From NCBI RefSeq assembly GCF_004959925.1, contig NZ_SPUW01000001.1:1574635-1638634 (forward strand): a stretch of DNA of 64,000 nt, written 5' to 3'. Position 1 is the stretch's first letter; every line of letters begins with the position of its first letter. Positions 8,862 to 17,375 of this stretch are shown piece after piece. Position numbers and translations under genes: made by a program. A model generated the notes under the pieces. That model had not been told where the DNA came from and made no database searches. It worked only from the letters and a program-made list of their open reading frames with translations. The DNA is from Pseudooceanicola onchidii (lineage in GTDB: Bacteria > Pseudomonadota > Alphaproteobacteria > Rhodobacterales > Rhodobacteraceae).

Positions 8862-9122
8862 ATGGATATCAAGACCCGTGTCATCGAAATCATCGCCGAA
8901 CAGGCCATGATCGACCAGTCCGATGTGACGATGGAAGCGACGCTTGAAGACCTCGGCATCGACAGCCTGGGCCTGGTCGAGTCGATCTTCGCCATCGAGG
9001 AAGCCTTCGACATCCAGGTCCCGTTCAACGCGAATGAACCGACAGAAAGCGATTTCGACATCTCGTCGGTGGCCTCCATCGTGGCGGGCATCGAAAAGCT
9101 GGTGGCGGAACAAAAGTCGTGA
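8862..9122 (+). CDS. Acyl carrier protein (specialised, lpxD-linked)
   Basis: An 86-aa acidic helical protein with the phosphopantetheine site LGIDSLGLVE, Ser35. It differs from a housekeeping AcpP in the motif's surroundings (IDSLGLVESIFAIEEAF) and in its C-terminal half. The next gene, a ketoacyl synthase, begins with a GTG overlapping this gene's TGA by 4 bases, so the two are translationally coupled. Position after lpxD suggests it carries acyl chains destined for lipid A, as AcpXL does in rhizobia, but sequence similarity to AcpXL is limited and the role is inferred. Confidence 0.88.
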   Translation: MDIKTRVIEIIAEQAMIDQSDVTMEATLEDLGIDSLGLVESIFAIEEAFDIQVPFNANEPTESDFDISSVASIVAGIEKLVAEQKS

Positions 9123-10327
9123 AACGCGTCGTCATTACCGGGGCCGGCACGATCAATGCCCTTGGTCATTCGGTGCCCGAAACGCTCGAAGCCTTCCGCG
9201 AAGGCCGCTGCGGCATCGGCCCGCTTGAGTTCCGGGACGTCGAACGCCTGGCGATCAATATCGGCGGGCAGATCAAGGGGTTCGAGGCCGAGGGCCTGTT
9301 CAACCGGCAGCAGATGTCGCTTTATGACCGGTTCACGCAGTTCACCCTGATTGCCGCGCGCGAAGCCATCGCACAGGCGGGGCTAGAGTTCATCGGAGAG
9401 CTTGCCGCCAAGTCCGGCGTCGTGCTGGGCAACTCGGGCGGCGGGATGACCACGCTGGATGAGAACTACCGCCACGTCTACGAGGACGGCAAGAACCGGG
9501 TGCATCCCTTCGTGGTGCCCAAGCTGATGAACAACGCGGCCGCCAGCCACGTCAGCATGGAATTCAACCTCAAGGGCCCGTCCTTCACCGTGGCCTCGGC
9601 CTGTGCGTCGTCCAACCACGCCATGGCGCAGGCCTTCCAGATGGTGCGTACCGGCATGGCCCCCGTGATGGTCACCGGCGGGTCGGAATCAATGCTGTGC
9701 TTCGGTGGTGTGAAGGCCTGGGAAGGCCTGCGCGTCATGTCCAAGGATGCCTGCCGCCCGTTTTCCATGAACCGCAACGGCATGGTGCAGGGCGAAGGTG
9801 CGGGCATCTTCGTGTTTGAGGATTACGACCACGCCAAGAAGCGCGGTGCCGAAATCCTGGCCGAAGTCATCGGCTTCGCCATGTCCTCGGATGCTTCGGA
9901 TATCGTGATGCCGTCCAAGCAAGGCGCAGCGCGGGCCATTGCCGGCGCGATCAAGGATGCGGGCGTCAACGCCTCGGACGTGGGGTATATCAACGCCCAT
10001 GGCACCGGCACCGCCGCCAACGACAAGACCGAATGCGCCGCCGTGGCCGATGCGCTTGGGCCGCACGCCGACAAGGTGATGATTTCGTCGACCAAGTCGA
10101 TGCACGGTCACCTGATCGGCGGCACCGGCGCGGTCGAATTGCTGGCCTGCATCATGGCGCTGCGGGACGGCATCATCGCCCCGACGATCGGCTATGAAGA
10201 ACCCGATCCGGAATGCGCGCTGGACGTGGTGCCGAACGAGGCCCGCGAAGCCAAGGTGGATGTCGCCCTGTCGAATGCCTTTGCCTTCGGTGGCCTCAAC
10301 GCCGTGCTGGCCCTGCGCGCGGTCTGA
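9119..10327 (+). CDS. Beta-ketoacyl-ACP synthase (FabF/KAS II-like)
   Basis: A 402-aa condensing enzyme that elongates acyl-ACP with malonyl-ACP. The Cys-His-His triad is visible: Cys162 in SACASSNHA, His294 in INAHGTGTAANDKTE, and His331 in KSMHGHLIGGTGA. The thiolase-fold landmarks and the C-terminal NAFAFGGLNAVL are intact, so the enzyme should be active. The GTG start overlaps the upstream ACP stop (GTGA). Since it is coupled to a special ACP next to lpxD, it may extend a dedicated lipid A acyl chain. The housekeeping fabF is not in the window, so a general role cannot be excluded. Confidence 0.88.
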   Translation: MKRVVITGAGTINALGHSVPETLEAFREGRCGIGPLEFRDVERLAINIGGQIKGFEAEGLFNRQQMSLYDRFTQFTLIAAREAIAQAGLEFIGELAAKSGVVLGNSGGGMTTLDENYRHVYEDGKNRVHPFVVPKLMNNAAASHVSMEFNLKGPSFTVASACASSNHAMAQAFQMVRTGMAPVMVTGGSESMLCFGGVKAWEGLRVMSKDACRPFSMNRNGMVQGEGAGIFVFEDYDHAKKRGAEILAEVIGFAMSSDASDIVMPSKQGAARAIAGAIKDAGVNASDVGYINAHGTGTAANDKTECAAVADALGPHADKVMISSTKSMHGHLIGGTGAVELLACIMALRDGIIAPTIGYEEPDPECALDVVPNEAREAKVDVALSNAFAFGGLNAVLALRAV

Positions 10328-10343
10328 TCCCGCCGCCCAGCCA

Positions 10344-11354
10344 TCAGGCGCGCCGCTTCGCCTCGGCCATCCTGTAGGCAATCTCCATCGCCAGAACCAT
10401 GGACGACGGGTCGGCCACGCCGCGCCCGGCGATGTCGAACGCGGTACCGTGATCGGGTGAGGTACGGATGAAGGGCAGTCCAAGCGTCACGTTAACGCCC
10501 TTCTCCAACCCCATGTATTTGATCGGAATAAGTCCCTGATCATGGTACTGCGCCACGACCACGTCAAAGGCCCCCTGGCGCGCCTGCATGAAGACCGTGT
10601 CGCCGGGGAATGGCCCCTTCACGTCCAGCCCTTCCTCGCGGGCGCGGGCGATGGCGGGGGCGATCACCTCGATCTCTTCGCGCCCGAACAGCCCGCCTTC
10701 GCCGGCATGCGGGTTCAGGCCTGCAACCGCGATCCGCGGGTTGCCGATGCCAAACGCCTGACAGCCCTTGTGCGCCAGCCGGATCGCCCGCATCTGCGCC
10801 TCGAAGGTGCACTGTTCGATCGCGTCGCGCAGGGACACGTGGATCGTCACCAGCACCACGCGCAGCACGTCATTGGCCAGCATCATCGCGACGCGCCCGC
10901 CGGTGTCGCGGATGCCGCTGTGATGTTCCAGGATCTCGGTGTGGCCGGGATAGTTCACCCCCGCCATCGACAGCGCCTCTTTCTGAATCGGCGCGGTGAC
11001 CATGCCTGCCACGCGCCCGGCCTTGGCCAGAGCAATGGCGACGAGGATCGCGTCATAGGCCATCTGCCCCGCCTCGGCCGAGATCCGGCCATAGGGGTGC
11101 GGCTGGGAATGGCTGGACGGCATCATCGGGATGGCATTGGTGACATTGGCCGCCGCCTCGGGGCCGTCCACGACCTCGATCTTGCGGTCCGGCGCCACCA
11201 GGTCGCGCGCCCGCGCCGCCGTGGCGGGCGATCCGATCAGAACGGCAGGATGCGCCCCCGGGCGGGTCACCGCACGCAGGGCCACTTCGGGTCCGATCCC
11301 GGCAGGATCCCCCAGGGTGACTGCCAGCGGCAGCCGAGTCGTTTGGTTTTTCAT
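10344..11354 (-). CDS. pdxA: 4-Hydroxythreonine-4-phosphate dehydrogenase
   Basis: PdxA oxidises 4-phosphohydroxy-L-threonine with NAD(P) in the DXP-dependent vitamin B6 pathway. The 336-aa product starts with LAVTLGDPAGIGPEVALRA and has the metal-binding histidines in NYPGHTEIL and VAQYHDQGLIPIKY, followed by the conserved TLGLPFIRTSPDHGTAFDIAG phrase near the end (only part quoted here as a contiguous block of 20 or fewer). Length fits the family. It is convergent with the ketoacyl synthase, with only 16 bases between, and divergent from the PRC-barrel gene. pdxH at the left edge is the other B6 gene in this window. Confidence 0.94.
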   Translation of the reverse strand: MKNQTTRLPLAVTLGDPAGIGPEVALRAVTRPGAHPAVLIGSPATAARARDLVAPDRKIEVVDGPEAAANVTNAIPMMPSSHSQPHPYGRISAEAGQMAYDAILVAIALAKAGRVAGMVTAPIQKEALSMAGVNYPGHTEILEHHSGIRDTGGRVAMMLANDVLRVVLVTIHVSLRDAIEQCTFEAQMRAIRLAHKGCQAFGIGNPRIAVAGLNPHAGEGGLFGREEIEVIAPAIARAREEGLDVKGPFPGDTVFMQARQGAFDVVVAQYHDQGLIPIKYMGLEKGVNVTLGLPFIRTSPDHGTAFDIAGRGVADPSSMVLAMEIAYRMAEAKRRA

Positions 11355-11512
11355 GACGGTAGCCTATCCGAAGCCGGTCCGGGAAAAAGCCCTGCCGACA
11401 GGTATTTGCAAAAATCTTCACGAAGAGTTGGGAACAATCCTGCCACCTCGCCTGTTGCACTGCCATGAAGCGGCCAACACCGCACAACACCGTCAAGGAG
11501 AGGACCAGAGCT

Positions 11513-12688
11513 ATGAAAAATCTGCTGCTCACGACTGCAATGATCACCATCGGCGCGACCGGCGCCGCACTGGCTGACACCACCAACACCGAAGCCAACA
11601 CCGACATGAACGCCACCTCGGGCGCCGCATTTGCCAGCGGCATGCAAGAGGGCCAGATCCGCGCCTCCGACTTCATCGGCATGCGCGTCTATGCTGCTGC
11701 CAATTCCGGCGAAATGACCGACGCTGATGGCGCAGGTCAGGACTGGGAAGACATCGGTGAAATCAACGACGTCGTGATGAACCGCGATGGTCAGGTCGAA
11801 TCCGTCCTCGTCGACATCGGCGGGTTCCTCGGCATCGGCGAACGCCAGGTTGCTGCCAACCTGAGCCAGGTGAAGTTCGTCTCCGACAGCTCCACCGACG
11901 AACCGGAAGATTTCTTCCTGGTGATGAACGTCGACCCGGAAACGCTGGACGACGCCCCGGAATACAGCTTTGACAGCGCAGCCGCCGAGGTCGAAGCCGA
12001 AACCGAAGAAGCCGGCGAGGACGTCGCAGCTGCTGCCGACACCGCAAACCAGGAAATGGAAGAAGCGGGTGACGACGTTGCCGCTGCTGCCGACGAAGCT
12101 GGTGAGGAGCTGAACGAAGCGGGCGAAGACGTCGCTGCCGCTGCTGATGAAGCGGGCCAGGAAATCGAGGAAGGTGCTGAAGACATGGCACAATCCGCCG
12201 AAGCCGCTGGCGAGGAACTGGAAGCCGAGGCCGAAGAGATGGCCGCGACGGACGAACCCGCCGGTGAAGAGCTGCGCGAAGAAGACACCGCTGCCGCCAC
12301 GACCGAAGCCGACGCCGACACCAATGTCACCGCAACGGCGGACGCCGATGCATCCGTGACCGAAGATGCGACCGCAACGGCCGACGCTTCGGCCACCGTT
12401 GACGCGAACGCCGAGCTCATGACTGCCGAAAACCTTGACGGTGCACGTGTCTACGACTCGAACGACAAGTGGATCGGCGAGATCTCGGAACTGATCATCA
12501 CCGAAGACGGTCAGATCACCGACGCGATCGTCGACGTGGGTGGTTTCCTCGGCATCGGTGAAAAGCCGGTCGCTCTGAAACTGTCGGACCTGAAGATCAT
12601 GCGTCAGGACGGTGGTGACGAGATCCGCGTCTACACCGCGATGATGGAAGCCGAACTGGAATCCATGCCCGAGTTCGAAAAGCAGTAA
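11513..12688 (+). CDS. Exported protein with two PRC-barrel domains and an Ala/Glu repeat linker
   Basis: The 391-aa product has a Sec signal peptide (AATGAALA-DTT). Two PRC-barrel domains flank the protein: one from about residue 45 to 140 (DFIGMRVYAA ... VDIGGFLGIGERQVA) and one from about 302 to 390 (NLDGARVYDS ... VDVGGFLGIGEKPVA). Between them lie five or more imperfect repeats of 16-18 residues built on EEAGEDVAAAADEA, then a Thr/Ala/Asp region. The repeats have the periodicity of amphipathic helices. Start: ATG 11513 behind AAGGAGAGGA; an ORF extension to 11465 lacks such a site. Exported PRC-barrel proteins occur in alphaproteobacteria, but their function is unknown. A terminator follows. 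Confidence 0.82.
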   Translation: MKNLLLTTAMITIGATGAALADTTNTEANTDMNATSGAAFASGMQEGQIRASDFIGMRVYAAANSGEMTDADGAGQDWEDIGEINDVVMNRDGQVESVLVDIGGFLGIGERQVAANLSQVKFVSDSSTDEPEDFFLVMNVDPETLDDAPEYSFDSAAAEVEAETEEAGEDVAAAADTANQEMEEAGDDVAAAADEAGEELNEAGEDVAAAADEAGQEIEEGAEDMAQSAEAAGEELEAEAEEMAATDEPAGEELREEDTAAATTEADADTNVTATADADASVTEDATATADASATVDANAELMTAENLDGARVYDSNDKWIGEISELIITEDGQITDAIVDVGGFLGIGEKPVALKLSDLKIMRQDGGDEIRVYTAMMEAELESMPEFEKQ

Positions 12689-12707
12689 TCTGCTGAAAGA
12701 CTTGAGG

Positions 12708-12734
12708 AAGGGGTCGCGCAAGCGGCCCCTTTTT
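12708..12734 (+). terminator. Intrinsic terminator of the PRC-barrel gene
   Basis: Stem GGGGTCGC (12710-12717) with GCGGCCCC (12722-12729), one G-U pair, GCAA loop, T5 tail. Confidence 0.85.
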
Positions 12735-12805
12735 CGTTGGAACATCGCGCCTGCGCGGGCGTTGGTCCATCAACCCGGCACCCTGCCGCCAGCAAAGGCC
12801 TTGTC

Positions 12806-13792
12806 ATGCCCCTTGATACCCGTCCCCGGCCCGGCGCCGCGCCCGCCCCCGCAGGGTCCACGGCCCGCAGCATCTGCGTCATCGCCAACCCCGGCTCGGG
12901 CAAGCGTGACCCGGGCCTCTTCGACGACATCCGCCAGACCATCTGCGCCGATGGCCGCACCTGCGACCTGCGCGAAGCCAAGCACGGGTCCGAGATCGAG
13001 ACCCTGGCGCGCGCCGCCGTCGACGAAGGGTTCGACGTGGTGGCGGCGGCCGGCGGCGATGGCACCATCGCGGCCGTTGCAGGCGCGATCTTCGCGGCCC
13101 GTGACAAGATGGACCGCCTGCCCCACCTTGGCATCATCCCCCTGGGCACCTTCAATTATGTCGCGCGGTCCCTGAACATCCCGCAAGAGGCCCCGGCCGA
13201 GGCCGCGCGCCTGCTGCTCGAGGCGCCGGATCAGCCGCTCGCCATCGGCGAGGTCAACGGCAAGGTCTTTCTCAACAACGCCTCGCTTGGCGCCTATCCC
13301 GCGATCCTCGACCAGCGCGAAGGCATCTATCGCAAATGGGGCCGGTCCCGCGTGGCCGCCTATTGGTCGGTGCTGCGCGCCCTGTCGACCCTGGGCAAGC
13401 CATTGTCGATGAAGATCGAGGTCGATGGACAGCGCGTGCGGAAAAAGTCCCCGCTCGCCTTCGTTGCCAATTCATCCTACCAGATCGAGGAGTTCGCCCT
13501 GCCCGGCGCCGATGACGTCCGCAACGGCAACTTCGCGCTTTACCTTGCCCCCGACACGGGCCGCTATGGCCTGATCCTGCGGGCCCTGCGCCTTGCGGGC
13601 CGCGTCGCGCGCCCCGGACGGGATCTTGAGATGATTGCCGCCCGCGAGGTCACGATCACCACCCGCCAGTCGCAGCGCCTTGTCGCCCGTGATGGCGAGA
13701 AAGAGCGTCTTTCCAGCCCCTTCCGCTTCCGGCTTCATACCGACGTGATGCGCGTGATCGCCCCTGTTGCCGACGACACCCCAGACACCTGA
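12806..13792 (+). CDS. Diacylglycerol kinase / sphingosine kinase family lipid kinase
   Basis: A 328-aa protein of the DAGK catalytic family. It has ICVIANPGSGKRD near residues 29-41, the nucleotide-binding AAGGDGTIAAVAGAI, and GIIPLGTFNYVARSLNIP, the three hallmark segments. The family phosphorylates diacylglycerol or related lipids with ATP at the membrane; the actual lipid cannot be read here. The chosen ATG at 12806 follows AAAGG; a longer frame beginning with TTG at 12737 starts inside the preceding terminator and is rejected. A metallophosphoesterase gene starts 3 bases after the stop, so the two form an operon, possibly a kinase/phosphatase pair acting on the same lipid pool. Confidence 0.87.
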   Translation: MPLDTRPRPGAAPAPAGSTARSICVIANPGSGKRDPGLFDDIRQTICADGRTCDLREAKHGSEIETLARAAVDEGFDVVAAAGGDGTIAAVAGAIFAARDKMDRLPHLGIIPLGTFNYVARSLNIPQEAPAEAARLLLEAPDQPLAIGEVNGKVFLNNASLGAYPAILDQREGIYRKWGRSRVAAYWSVLRALSTLGKPLSMKIEVDGQRVRKKSPLAFVANSSYQIEEFALPGADDVRNGNFALYLAPDTGRYGLILRALRLAGRVARPGRDLEMIAAREVTITTRQSQRLVARDGEKERLSSPFRFRLHTDVMRVIAPVADDTPDT

Positions 13793-13795
13793 CCC

Positions 13796-14635
13796 ATGCC
13801 GACACGCCTGATCCACCTGTCCGACCTGCACTTCGGCCGCGACCGTCCCGAATTGATGCGCCCGCTGATCGACGCGGTGAACGGCCTGTCCCCCGATCTT
13901 GTGGCGATCTCGGGCGACCTGACACAGCGGGCCTTCGCCAGCCAGTTCCGCGCCGCCCGCACCTTCATCGACCACATCGATGCGCCGGTCCTGTGTGTGC
14001 CGGGAAACCACGACCTGCCGGTGCATCGCCCGGTGACGCGGTTCTTTCGGCCCTTTCACAACTACAAGAAGCACATCAACGAAGAGCTCAGCCCCGCGTT
14101 GCTGACCCCCGATGTCGCCCTGATCGGCATCAACACGATGAAGCCCTGGCGCTGGCAGACGGGCTGGGCCAGCCGCAGCGTGATCCGTCGCGCCGCCCGC
14201 CTGTGCCGCAGCGGCCCGGCACATCGGCTCAATGTCATCGTCGCGCACCATCCCTTCGAACTGCCCCCCGACAGCACCAAGCGTGCGATGATAAACGCCG
14301 AATGGGGCCTGGCCACCCTGGCCGAGGCCGGGGCCGACATCATCCTGTCCGGCCACCTGCACCAGTGGCGCGTCATTTCGCCCCCTGACCCGCAATCACC
14401 CGAGATCCTGCAGATCCACTGCGGCACCGGGCTGTCGACGCGGATGCGGGGCGAACCGAACGACTTTGCCGAAATCGTCATCGGCAGCGCCACGTCCGAC
14501 AGCGACCTCAGCGTGACGCGCTGGATCGCCGGGCCCGAGAACCGCTTTGCCGCGCGCGAAACCACCCGCTTCCATCGCGGGGCCGACGGCTGGCAGACTG
14601 CGACGCCCGTCGATCCGCTGCGGGTTCACCGCTGA
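13796..14635 (+). CDS. Calcineurin-like metallophosphoesterase
   Basis: A 279-aa phosphoesterase with the full set of dimetal motifs: HLSDLHFGR (residues about 6-14), SGDLTQRAF, VPGNHDLPVH, VAHHPFELP and SGHLHQWR. The order and spacing match the CpdA/Icc-like subfamily that hydrolyses phosphodiesters such as cyclic nucleotides, UDP-diacylglucosamine or phospholipid headgroups; which of these is unknown. It is coupled to the lipid kinase upstream (3-base gap). No signal peptide or membrane segment is present, so it is cytoplasmic. The C-terminal 40 residues are basic. Confidence 0.88.
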   Translation: MPTRLIHLSDLHFGRDRPELMRPLIDAVNGLSPDLVAISGDLTQRAFASQFRAARTFIDHIDAPVLCVPGNHDLPVHRPVTRFFRPFHNYKKHINEELSPALLTPDVALIGINTMKPWRWQTGWASRSVIRRAARLCRSGPAHRLNVIVAHHPFELPPDSTKRAMINAEWGLATLAEAGADIILSGHLHQWRVISPPDPQSPEILQIHCGTGLSTRMRGEPNDFAEIVIGSATSDSDLSVTRWIAGPENRFAARETTRFHRGADGWQTATPVDPLRVHR

Positions 14636-14710
14636 AACCACCCGGTTTTGCAAACGTGAAAAATCCGCCATAAGCGGCGTCACCTATTCAACCGATTCCG
14701 GGACAAAGAC

Positions 14711-16000
14711 ATGCACGACATCCGCGCCATCCGCGAAAACCCCGCCGCCTTCGACGCCGCCCTGGCCCGTCGCGGAGTGTCCGCCGTCTCGTCCGACATC
14801 CTTTCGCTGGACGAAAAGCGCCGCGCCTGTATTCACGCCGCCGAAACCGCGCAGGCGGATCAGAACGCGTCGTCCAAGGAAATCGGCAAGGCCAAGGCCA
14901 GCGGTGACGAGGCCGAATTCGAACGCCTGCGCGCCATCGTCGCCGACAAGAAGGCCGAAGTCGCCAAGATGCAGGCCGAAGCGAAGGATCTGGACCAGCA
15001 GCTGACCGACCTTCTGCTGGGCATCCCGAACCTGCCCTATGACGACACGCCCGAGGGCGCGGACGAAGACGACAACGTCGAAATCCGCCGCGAAGGTACG
15101 CCGCGCGAGTTTGACTTCGGCCCGGTCGAGCATTTCGAGATCGCGGGCGTCAAACCGGGGATGGACTTCGAAACCGCCGCCAAGCTCTCGGGCTCGCGTT
15201 TCGTGGTGCTGGCCAACGGCGTCGCGCGCATCCACCGCGCGCTGGCGCAATTCATGCTCGACACCCACACCACCGAACACGGGTTGTCCGAGACCTGGAC
15301 GCCCGTGCTGGTGAAAGAAGAGATGATGTACGGCACCGGCCAGCTGCCCAAGTTCGGCGAAGACAGCTATCAGACCCGCGAGGGCTGGTGGCTTGTGCCC
15401 ACGGCCGAGGTCACGCTGACCAATATCGTCAACGACACGATCATCGACGAAGGCTACCTGCCCCGCCGCTATGTCGCCCACACCCAGTGTTTCCGGTCCG
15501 AGGCCGGCAGCGCGGGTCGCGACACCAGCGGAATGCTGCGCCAGCACCAGTTCGAAAAGGTCGAAATGGTCTCGGTCACCAAGCCCGAGGACAGCCGGGC
15601 CGAACTGGACCGGATGACCGACTGCGCCGAGAACATCCTGCGCAAGCTGGGCATTCCCTTCCGCACCGTGGTGCTTTGCACCGGTGACATGGGCGCAGGC
15701 GCACGCCGCACCCACGACATCGAGGTCTGGCTGCCCGGTCAGAACGCCTATCGCGAAATCTCGTCCTGTTCGGTCTGCGGCGATTACCAGGCGCGGCGCA
15801 TGAACGCCCGCTATCGCCCCGATGGCGGCAAGCCGGAATTCGTGCACACGCTCAACGGGTCGGGCCTCGCGGTCGGGCGCTGCCTGATCGCGGTGCTGGA
15901 AAACGGCCAGCAAGAGGACGGGTCTGTCCTCCTGCCCGAGGCGCTGCACCCCTGGCTGGGCGGCAAGACCGTGCTGCAGGCCGACGGCACCCTCGCCTGA
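14711..16000 (+). CDS. serS: Seryl-tRNA synthetase
   Basis: The 429-aa class II synthetase activates serine with ATP and loads tRNA-Ser (and tRNA-Sec where present). The N-terminal tRNA-binding coiled coil (about residues 30-105, ending [16 protein letters not shown]) is followed by the catalytic core with TAEVTLTNI, motif 2 ([20 protein letters not shown]) and motif 3 ([15 protein letters not shown]). The length is normal. It stands alone, 75 bases after the phosphoesterase gene, and is convergent with the EF-hand gene; a hairpin between them carries its T-run on the minus strand. Confidence 0.96.
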   Translation: MHDIRAIRENPAAFDAALARRGVSAVSSDILSLDEKRRACIHAAETAQADQNASSKEIGKAKASGDEAEFERLRAIVADKKAEVAKMQAEAKDLDQQLTDLLLGIPNLPYDDTPEGADEDDNVEIRREGTPREFDFGPVEHFEIAGVKPGMDFETAAKLSGSRFVVLANGVARIHRALAQFMLDTHTTEHGLSETWTPVLVKEEMMYGTGQLPKFGEDSYQTREGWWLVPTAEVTLTNIVNDTIIDEGYLPRRYVAHTQCFRSEAGSAGRDTSGMLRQHQFEKVEMVSVTKPEDSRAELDRMTDCAENILRKLGIPFRTVVLCTGDMGAGARRTHDIEVWLPGQNAYREISSCSVCGDYQARRMNARYRPDGGKPEFVHTLNGSGLAVGRCLIAVLENGQQEDGSVLLPEALHPWLGGKTVLQADGTLA

Positions 16001-16006
16001 CAAAAA

Positions 16007-16038
16007 GGCCGCGCCCCGGGTATCCCCGGCGCGCGGCC
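16007..16038 (-). terminator. Intrinsic terminator between serS and the EF-hand gene
   Basis: Long GC stem (GGCCGCGC 16007-16014 with GCGCGGCC 16031-16038, plus an inner CCGGG/CCCGG) followed on the minus strand by T5G. It is oriented to end the EF-hand transcript; the same stem may slow serS transcripts. Confidence 0.75.
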
Positions 16039-16057
16039 CCCACTTACCTCAGCGCGA

Positions 16058-16309
16058 TCAGCCTGCGATGACGCCCGCGTCGATCGCGGCAGTCAGTTCA
16101 TCCTGAGAGACCTCTCCGCTCTGGTCGGCATCGATCTCACCGAAGACCTCGGGGGTCAGATCCGGATAGGCTTCGACCAGTTCCTCCATCGAGAAGCTGC
16201 CGTTTGCATCGACGTCCTGGACCATCGTGTCTGCCAGCGCCGGAGCGGCGGCAAAGCCCAGCAGGGCGATGGTGGTGGCCAGGGTCGTGTTCAGCTTCGT
16301 CTTGGTCAT
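16058..16309 (-). CDS. Small secreted EF-hand protein
   Basis: An 83-aa protein with a signal peptide (TIALLGFAAAPALA-DTM) and two EF-hand loops: DVDANGSFSMEE and DADQSGEVSQDE, each with Asp/Asn/Ser ligands at the usual positions and a Glu at position 12. It should bind calcium in the periplasm or outside. The ATG at 16309 has GGAG eight bases upstream; the longer frame reaching 16435 has no export-compatible N-terminus. Function unknown. It could be a calcium buffer or sensor, fitting the calcium-binding RTX proteins elsewhere in the window, but nothing links them directly. Confidence 0.78.
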   Translation of the reverse strand: MTKTKLNTTLATTIALLGFAAAPALADTMVQDVDANGSFSMEELVEAYPDLTPEVFGEIDADQSGEVSQDELTAAIDAGVIAG

Positions 16310-16639
16310 GTTCAACTCCATTGGTTGGGTTATGAAACGGCTGTGTGTGCCGTTGATCCAAAGCTGGCGCTCTTCCAATTGACTTACAAGCCACTGAAAT
16401 GGGGTAGAAAATCGGAATCGCGTGGTTCGGCGCAAGGGTGCCGATTTTCAGGCGCCCCCAGCAAAAAGGCGCTGTCGGGCGCCGTCGGAAATTCGTGCCA
16501 TCTGGACAATTTCGGCCGGTCCTTGCCAGCGACACGGCCGGTTCCCGCCAGACTCAGGCCATGGCGCGGATCGGCAAGTTTCCCCGCCCCGAAACGCCCC
16601 GCCGATGAACCAATCTCTCCCCTCGTGCGTATCCTTTCC
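16310..16639. other. Intergenic region between divergent EF-hand and TspO-like genes
   Basis: This 330-bp stretch has no ORF that starts well or resembles a known protein. One inverted pair, AAAATCGG and CCGATTTT (about 16410-16445, 25-base spacer), was noticed. Promoters for the two flanking genes must be here but no clear hexamer pair was found. Confidence 0.35.
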
Positions 16640-17335
16640 ATGACACGCACCAAAGCCATCCTGGCCCTCGCGGCGGCGCTCGCCTTCGCCATATCGCCCT
16701 TCACCACGACCGGATTCGCGGGCTTTTCGGCCGACCAATTCCCGGTGCCGCAGTTCGACCCGCCGATTCAGCCCGCAGGCTGGGCCTTTTCGATCTGGGG
16801 GGTGATCTACCTCTGGCTCATCGCCTCAGCCGGGTACGGGCTTTTGCGCCGCGCCGAAGATCCCACATGGGACCAAACACGCTGGCCGCTGATCGCCTCG
16901 CTCGCAATTGGCGCGGCATGGATCCCGACCGCAGTCGCATCGCCCCTCTGGGCAACGGTGCTGATCTGGGCAATGTGGGTCGGCGCGATCCTGGCCCTGC
17001 TGCGGACCCCAGCAACCGACACCTGGTGGTTGCGCGTCCCGCTCGGGCTCTATGCCGGCTGGCTCACCGCCGCCTCCTGCGTGGCGACGGCGATCCTTGC
17101 GACCGGCTATGGCGCGACGCCGGTCCTGACGATCCACGCGGCCTTCCTGCTGCTGGGACTGGCGCTGGCCTCGCTCGTCCTGCGGCGCCTGCCCAGCCCG
17201 GGCTACGCCGCCGCGGTGGTCTGGGCGCTCACCGGGATCCTCGTTGCCAATCTTGACCCGGTGCGCCCCCTGATGATCGCCCTGCCCCTGATCGGCGCGG
17301 TGCTTCTGGCGCTTCCGGTCCTACGGCGCGCCTGA
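16640..17335 (+). CDS. TspO/MBR-related tryptophan-rich membrane protein
   Basis: A 231-aa membrane protein with about six to seven hydrophobic segments, rich in Trp (over ten). The phrase IQPAGWAFSIWGVIYLWL near residues 38-55 resembles the TspO/MBR signature (xPPxWxFxxxWxxLY). TspO proteins bind tetrapyrroles and affect pigment gene expression in Rhodobacter; this one is longer than a canonical 160-aa TspO and belongs to the extended tryptophan-rich sensory family, so a sensory role is only suggested. The ATG at 16640 could be preceded by an in-frame GTG at 16625. It is convergent with der. Confidence 0.68.
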   Translation: MTRTKAILALAAALAFAISPFTTTGFAGFSADQFPVPQFDPPIQPAGWAFSIWGVIYLWLIASAGYGLLRRAEDPTWDQTRWPLIASLAIGAAWIPTAVASPLWATVLIWAMWVGAILALLRTPATDTWWLRVPLGLYAGWLTAASCVATAILATGYGATPVLTIHAAFLLLGLALASLVLRRLPSPGYAAAVVWALTGILVANLDPVRPLMIALPLIGAVLLALPVLRRA

Positions 17336-17336
17336 T

Positions 17337-17372
17337 CTTCATCTTGCCGGAAATACTCCCGCCGGAGGCAGC
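17337..17372. repeat. Dispersed intergenic repeat, copy A
   Basis: Begins CTTCATCTTGCC and continues through AAATACTCCCGCCGGAGGC. It occupies almost the whole 40-bp gap between convergent genes. The same element recurs at 27784 and 46562, where flanking genes are unrelated. Confidence 0.7.
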
Positions 17373-17375
17373 CCG

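Noticed and set aside
12737..12805. Longer start for the lipid kinase
   Set aside because: The TTG lies inside the preceding terminator hairpin's T-run and lacks a ribosome site.
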